From Nectonema munidae (Eukaryota > Nematomorpha > Nectonematoida > Nectonematidae), in assembly GCA_030549495.1 (NCBI GenBank), contig JAUIRK010001035.1, positions 124,001 to 188,000 on the forward strand: a DNA stretch of 64,000 bases, read 5' to 3'. Both the position numbers and the translations under genes were made by a program. The first letter of the stretch is position 1. The number at the start of each line of letters is the position of its first letter. The notes beneath the pieces are model-generated. The model saw only the letters and a list, made by a program, of their open reading frames with translations. It made no database searches and was not told the DNA's origin. Positions 58,704-64,000 of the stretch are shown here, one piece after another.

Positions 58704-59880
58704 CAGGGTGTCTAGTATCTACCAACCTTGAAAACCTTAAAAACCTCTTGAATTCAAAGAACACCTTTTGAAAACTTGTAAAACCTTGAAAACCTCTTAA
58801 GTTTTACTGATGTCAAAGAACTGATGTTAGAAAAAAACTGATAAATAAAATGTTAATACCAAAAATGACGATGTTTTTCAATGGTGCTTTGGCCACTTGA
58901 ATTTTTTGTTATCCCCCCCCCCCCCCTCCTCACTCCCGGAATCCCCCAATGCCATAAATCATAAAACCTCGTTTTTTCTAATCTTATCATGAATCACCAC
59001 TTTGCTTTTATTGCCTCATCTGCTTTCCAGTCTTTACTAATGAAAAAGAAGACTCGTTATACTGATGTATAGAAAATTTCACTCAATTAAGTTTACCTTG
59101 TATTTTGTTGTACTAGTTATCTGAAGTTTAACTCTCCATGATAAAACTTGAAATGTTGCATATGATTGTTGCCGAAAAATGAATAGGGATTGTAAAAAGG
59201 AACGTTTAATCACAATAATGTTGCAACAAAAACTGCAGAAAATTAGATGTTTTTTGGAATTAATTTTTTAAACGTATCGATGAAGATAGTGAAGAACTTA
59301 AAAAAGTTGTGTGTATCGTTCTCACTCTTTTCCACGGTAATGCTTCTGTAGAAAGATCATTTTCGATTAATAATATCTGTAAATCTTTATGAAAGCACTT
59401 TGGTAGGACGAAGAAGAGTCTATGATCATCTTCAAGCAGTTGAGGGTATTCAAAATACAATAATAGATAATAAAAAATTGATATTAAGTGTTGGTAATGC
59501 GAAAGCTTTGTACAAAGATGCATGAGATAAAAAGCAAAACGAAGTAAACGCCGAAAAGGTTAGAAAAAAAATGAAGAGAAAAATGGAGATGGATTTGAAA
59601 GAGCTTGAAGAAAAAAGAAAGAAAATTTTAAGAGATGGTAAGATGAAATTACAAAAATTGATCAAGAAGCGAAACTAATAAAACGTAATCTTTCACAAAG
59701 TTAAAAAGCTTACTTATAAATATATGCTCTCTTTTTTATAAAATAAAAAGTTAGAACTCATAACTTCATATAATCGATATAAATGAAATAATATTGTAAA
59801 CCTTGAAAATTTTCATATTATTCTTGAAAACCTCTTAAAAACGTCTTAAATTTCATTTTTGAAATTTGGTAGACACCCTG
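58704..59880 (+). mobile_element. Internally deleted hAT element
   Basis: Begins CAGGGTGTCTAGTATC and ends, read inward from the right, CAGGGTGTCTACCAAATT. Subterminal CCTTGAAAACCT(C/T)TTAA words occur at both ends. Inside, on the plus strand at about 59310-59370, HGNASVERSFSINN is the hAT dimerisation signature (usually G-ASVERGFS-N). A charged tail with KRKMEMDLKELEEKRKKIL follows at about 59580, as in this hAT lineage. The catalytic core is missing and the rest has stops. Flanks share TAAGG near both ends but no clean 8-bp duplication. A poly-C tract lies inside at 58914-58926. Confidence 0.75.
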
Positions 59881-60052
59881 ATAAGGTGAACGTAAAGTAA
59901 GCATCTAGTAAACTACATTCACTTTTTTATTTAAATGCAATTCGCTTTTTCTAGAAATCACTTTGCATGAATTTTTCTATTATGGAAAGCCTTGATAAAT
60001 AGTTTTGTAGTTATTTGTCACAAAGCATACTAAAATCAAAAAACTTTGAAAA
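59881..60052. other. Spacer, nothing recognised
   Basis: Short AT-rich sequence between the hAT element and an unassigned open frame. Confidence 0.4.
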
Positions 60053-60370
60053 TCAAGAAATGATATGATGAATTGCAAAAAAGAGAAAAAGAAGAAGTGC
60101 ATACCTTTCAAAAAGCAAATAGAAGAAGCATCGTTCACTTTTTAAGAAGGCATAAAATGCAGAACATGCATTGTTTAAAGCGCATATAAAAATAATCCCA
60201 CTCCAAAGTAAATATTTTTCTGTGAACCAAAATACTAAATATGTGATAGGCAAAAATGCTGCATCATCAAGAATGAGTGATAGAATACAGTCTTGTTTCT
60301 CGGAAGTGATTCTTGATAGACAAACACTCTCATATTCATAGTAATTTTTAGTAGTCGTTACACCTTGTTC
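60053..60370 (-). other. Unassigned 105-codon open frame
   Basis: Open on the minus strand from 60370 to a TGA at 60053, with no ATG. Its first third looks protein-like (YYEYESVCLSRITSEKQDC, then SLILDDAAFLPITYLVFWF); the rest is hydrophobic. A donor-like GAAAG/GTATGC lies at about 60104, but no good acceptor was seen. It may be an exon of a membrane protein, a remnant of an element read from the other strand, or chance. Confidence 0.2.
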
Positions 60371-61240
60371 TCATACAATATGCATCAAAATGCACTTCAA
60401 TATGATTATTATTCTTGTGCATGATAAATGGAATCCATTTTGTTTGTCTAATTTGAAATTAATACAATATAAACAAAAATCAATTTGTTCTAACACTACA
60501 GCTTTATTATATAGCATTTTCACTTTAAATTCGTCTATTTAAATCAGCTATTTTTGATTTAAAATTAAATTCAAATACGTAAATTTAATAAGTCCTTACA
60601 AATAAAAATGGTAAAAAATTTTATAATATTCAAATGCATAGCTAATTTAAAATTAACTTATTTATTTTGATATAACTACAAAACAAGCTATGTTAAGGGG
60701 ATGCGGCTATAACCCGTTTCAAGCTAGAATCCAATGCAATTTAAGTGGGCAAAAGAAATTCTATGGTAAATTGACTCCCCACCACCATAAAACTAACAGT
60801 TACCCAGCCTGGCAACAAGCCTGGTTAAATTAATATTTCGTTATTTATTATAGTTTGATTAAAATAAGTTAATTTGAAAATAAATAAAAATTTAAACCAA
60901 ATAAATAAAATTCAATTACCTAAAAAAATTTAACAAAATAAACTATAACTATATTCTTACAAAGTTACAGACTGCTACAAAGCCATATACATATTCTTAA
61001 ATTGAAATAAACGTATGTGCTTATTCTAAAAGTGAAAATAAGATTGGCTATTTCGGAATTTGATCAAAGCATCAATGTGTAAAAGGTCTATTTTTGTAAA
61101 ATAATCAATTTATTCCATGAAAAATATTAAAACATTTATAATGTAAACCAATTCTACATTTTGGATATTTTTTTCGTGTACTTTTTTTACAAAAACGTGT
61201 TCCAAGAAATCTGTATACTCATGCCCAAACACTAAGCGAA
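60371..61240. other. AT-rich stretch with a GC-balanced patch
   Basis: The patch at about 60695-60830 (GGGGATGCGGCTATAACCCG; AGCCTGGCAACAAGCCTGG) is unlike its surroundings and may be a repeat. No gene is supported. Confidence 0.35.
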
Positions 61241-61560
61241 TAATAGCCACCACGACTTTTTGCTTCTTATACAGATTTTGCAATGTTAAATATTTTGTCC
61301 TGCCTTATCTAATCAACCCACGTATTGATTATTGTAATTGAATTTGGATGTTCTATTTGAATAACTTTTTTGGACCATCTAACTTGATTCAAAGGTTCAA
61401 TAGAAAACATACTAGACGCCATTCTAACAGCATTGCTGTCATTCCATTGAACTACGGTCAACTTCCCTTGATATTTATTAAAAACTTTAAAATACCTGTC
61501 ATCTTCTTTAGCAGGCCTTGTATTATGAAAGGTATAAATACCTCTTTAACTCATAAAATC
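61240..61560 (+). mobile_element. Possible LINE C-terminal scrap
   Basis: The plus-strand translation reads LINPRIDYCN, one stop, then IWMFYLNN, and continues to 61563 (LIQRFNRKHTRRH). The YCN-x-IW block followed by an L-x2-L-x-R-x-Q-(K/N)-(R/K) helix is typical of the region after the reverse transcriptase in Jockey/CR1-type LINEs. The rest is weak. No ends are visible. Confidence 0.3.
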
Positions 61561-61569
61561 TAATCCTTG

Positions 61570-62960
61570 TCATCGCTTTTGTTACAGCTGAAATACCATA
61601 ATATTGGGAAAGACGAGATAAAAGTAAAATGGCAAAAGGGTTTTTTCTTTTTTATCGCTTTTTTAAATGCATTTTCTTTGTCTTTTGGCATAAGTATTGG
61701 TCATTTCAACAATAAAATTTAAAATTTCGTCGTGAAAAAATAAACCCATAATTTCAGCTTAAGACAATTTGTCCTTTAGTATCAATTTTAGGAAACTTTA
61801 TAAATGCAAAGAAAATAATGAGTGTAAACAACTAATCAATTCAGTGTAAGCAATGTTGAAAAAAACTATATGAAGACAAAAACAATTGATCAATCAAAAA
61901 TATTTCATAAAGTGTTTGGTCAAAGACAGGTGAGCATTTGTTACTAGAAGTAACTATAAGTGTAGATGATATTGAAGTAAAGTAAGCACAAAATCTTCAC
62001 TTTCTACTTTAAACATTGATTAAAACACCCTTTTTATGTCATGTTCACCTCAAACGGGCTAAAACGATCAAATAGATGCTTTTCAAAGTTTAGTCGGCAA
62101 AAAATATGTCATAAATTTATTAGTTATATCAAATAATACAATTAAAATTTTGTTTATTTTGCTTCAAATTAAATCAAATGCATTATATATAAATTTATAT
62201 TGCATTGCTAAATGAACTTTTAATGCACATCTTAGTTAGTGTGACCATTTAGAAAATGGATATGATTAAGTTCAGTAATTAGTGTTATAATTTCAGCCAT
62301 CTGTTTGATACACGTATGCCTATTAACTTATTTCTCTCAATCGATACGGAATGAATATTTTGTAACGCAAATATATGTGTTTAGGTCACGTGTGAAGTTG
62401 GAGTGTGAGTTTAGTAAGCTGACGAGCTAGGTGTTTATACTTTAGTAGGTGGTATACCTGTAAAATTTTTACTTAATTGGACAGTCTATATGTTGAAAGC
62501 AAATTAGTGATTACGTTCTTTGTTTAAATACAACGGATGTAAAAGAAAATAAGATCTTATATTTCTATATTCAATAGCTATAATATAGCTTATAATCTTT
62601 TAAAAATAGCAGAAATAAATCATTAGGATCATTTCGCCAAAATTTCTGACAAAAATGATCAAGGTCTGAATGTAGAGTTGTTGTAGGAATAAATAAATAA
62701 AATGTAGATCACCTATTAAATAGAGCCAATTTAGCCTTTAAAATACTATTATCTAAACTAGAATGCTCATCTCGCTTCTCTCAGGTGTACAACATTTAGA
62801 TATAATTATATTTGACACGAGTTTTAAAGTATCATTCCTTTCTTCTAAACTTTTGAGTACAAAGTTTGATATTTCAAAAAGGAAGACTTTTTAAAAAGAC
62901 ATTATAATTTTTGTTGGAAATTTATTTTTTTAGAAAAATAAAATTCACATATAAACAAAT
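61570..62960. other. AT-rich stretch, nothing recognised
   Basis: No gene, repeat border or RNA gene is supported between the possible LINE scrap and the last MITE. Confidence 0.45.
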
Positions 62961-62964
62961 AGCA

Positions 62965-63102
62965 TTAACCCATTTAAGACCAAGCAAAGCAGACGATATC
63001 TAAAAAAATGCAGACGATTTATATCCAAAGTCATTGAAAAAAGCAGACGAAGATGAAATTACTTATGTTCCAAAATAGGAACATTGGTCCTAAATGGGTT
63101 AA
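62965..63102. mobile_element. TTAA-flanked MITE, copy 5 (best preserved, subfamily I)
   Basis: TTAA at 62965-62968 and 63099-63102. The ends are CCCATTTAAGACCAA on the left and CCCATTTAGGACCAA read inward from the right: 15-bp terminal repeats with one difference. Inside are three GCAGACGA motifs (AGCAGACGATATC, TGCAGACGATTTAT, AGCAGACGAAGATG). No coding frame. Copy 1 at 7547-7670 is the same element in the opposite orientation. Confidence 0.85.
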
Positions 63103-64000
63103 ATATAAGCATATTCAAATAATTTATAAAAAAACAAATTAAACTAGAGATGGATGGAGAAACAAGTTTACGCCAGTGTTACTTTCCCGGCTTCCCAATA
63201 TCAAAGGAAAAGGGCTCTTTCTTTTCTCGTGTTTATTTACGATTTGTTTATTTATCTGAAGAAGACCAGAGTGGTCGAAAATTAATAAAGTTCTCAACTT
63301 GTTTGAATAAAAGTTTTTCTTATTTTCCTATTATATTAATTTATTTAGATACTTTAAAATCGCAAAAAAAATTTTTTTGGAAATTTACTTTTTTATTGAA
63401 ATTTCTTTCTGCTCAAATTTTTGAAGCAAAATTAAAAAATAGTTGATTCCGGGGAAAACGGGAACTAATAATTTTTCTTGTAAATCCTCGGGAAGACAAA
63501 AAAGACAAAAATTCAGGATCACTAGACACAACTCGATCAACTAGCAGAGAGAGTACCCAGCGCTTCACAATTACTAAGAAACTATCTAATGAACTGAGCG
63601 AATTATGAACCCTTAACATTGATAATCAGGAAGTTATCAGCCGATTTTCAAACAAAGAGAAAAGGGGAATAAACCTTGTGACCAAAATAGAATATACACC
63701 ACATGACAATTTGTCGGGAATTAAAAATATGGTTCATAATAAAATCAGTTCCCTTTTAAAATTTGACCTATTCGTTTAGAATAATATGAAAAAGGCAATT
63801 TTGTAGCAGCATTACAAGTCTTGAAAATTTCAATACATCAATTGCAATAAATTAGAACACAGACCCCCACCGTGCGAACAGAAATCTTTGGAATCGCGAA
63901 ATCAAATTTTATTTTATTTAGAAATAAGGAATGAGAAGCAATAAAATATTCACTGATTACAGTGCCTATTTTTAAATTGGTAAAAAATAAGGTTACAATT
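63103..64000. other. AT-rich end of window, no gene called
   Basis: The 98-codon plus frame at 63150-63446 starts beside CTTTCCCGGCTTCCC, and a partly complementary GGGGAAAACGGG lies at about 63451. This may be a small MITE with those words near its ends, in which case the frame is incidental. The evidence is too weak to call either. Confidence 0.3.

Noticed and set aside
1-64000. CRISPR array, bacterial operons, ribosome binding sites, rRNA
   Set aside because: No regularly spaced repeats of that kind; gene structure and repeats are eukaryotic throughout.

Overview
This is a window of AT-rich, intron-rich animal DNA. Open frames are short, and splice-like GT/AG borders surround the best coding pieces. 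It is dense with decayed transposons: hAT, piggyBac, an APE-type LINE, a tRNA-derived SINE family, several MITEs, and a zinc-finger/DDE-like protein family that I recall as multicopy in arthropod genomes. Together these suggest an arthropod, perhaps a copepod. That placement is an inference; no host marker gene was recognised.

Layout. 1-7.5 kb: AT-rich sequence without a recognisable gene, with one possible membrane-protein exon (minus, about 1.5 kb) and a likely hAT edge (about 6.65 kb). 7.5-9.7 kb: a TTAA-flanked MITE, then a core-deleted copy of the zinc-finger/DDE-like element. 9.7-15.9 kb: a CpG-bearing patch (about 10.9 kb), a hAT relic (12.3-13.8 kb) and an unexplained 132-codon frame. 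15.9-21.4 kb: a second hAT relic, a second TTAA MITE, a SINE, a palindromic MITE, a piggyBac relic and a pair of inverted repeats around the last two. 22.9-26.3 kb: the fuller copy of the zinc-finger/DDE-like element, then a second, different piggyBac relic. 26.4-27.0 kb: a hAT MITE with a perfect 8-bp target duplication. 30.4-31.05 kb: a foldback structure. 31.1-36.4 kb: an APE-type LINE on the minus strand, 2.4 kb of which is tandemly duplicated. 37-64 kb: mostly non-coding DNA with more MITEs, SINEs and three hAT-derived elements.

The best host gene is on the minus strand. Five exon-like blocks (47.1, 43.2, 41.1, 40.4 and 37.0 kb), each with acceptor and donor signals, keep one reading frame across every junction and encode a helical, spectrin-repeat-like protein. 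A further exon-like block at 27.6 kb has a compatible phase. If all belong together, the LINE duplication and the foldback lie in one large intron. The other elements are not known to work together, but two piggyBac transposase relics and five TTAA-flanked MITEs in one window suggest past piggyBac activity.

I found no rRNA, no intact tRNA gene, no CRISPR array and no bacterial-type operon.
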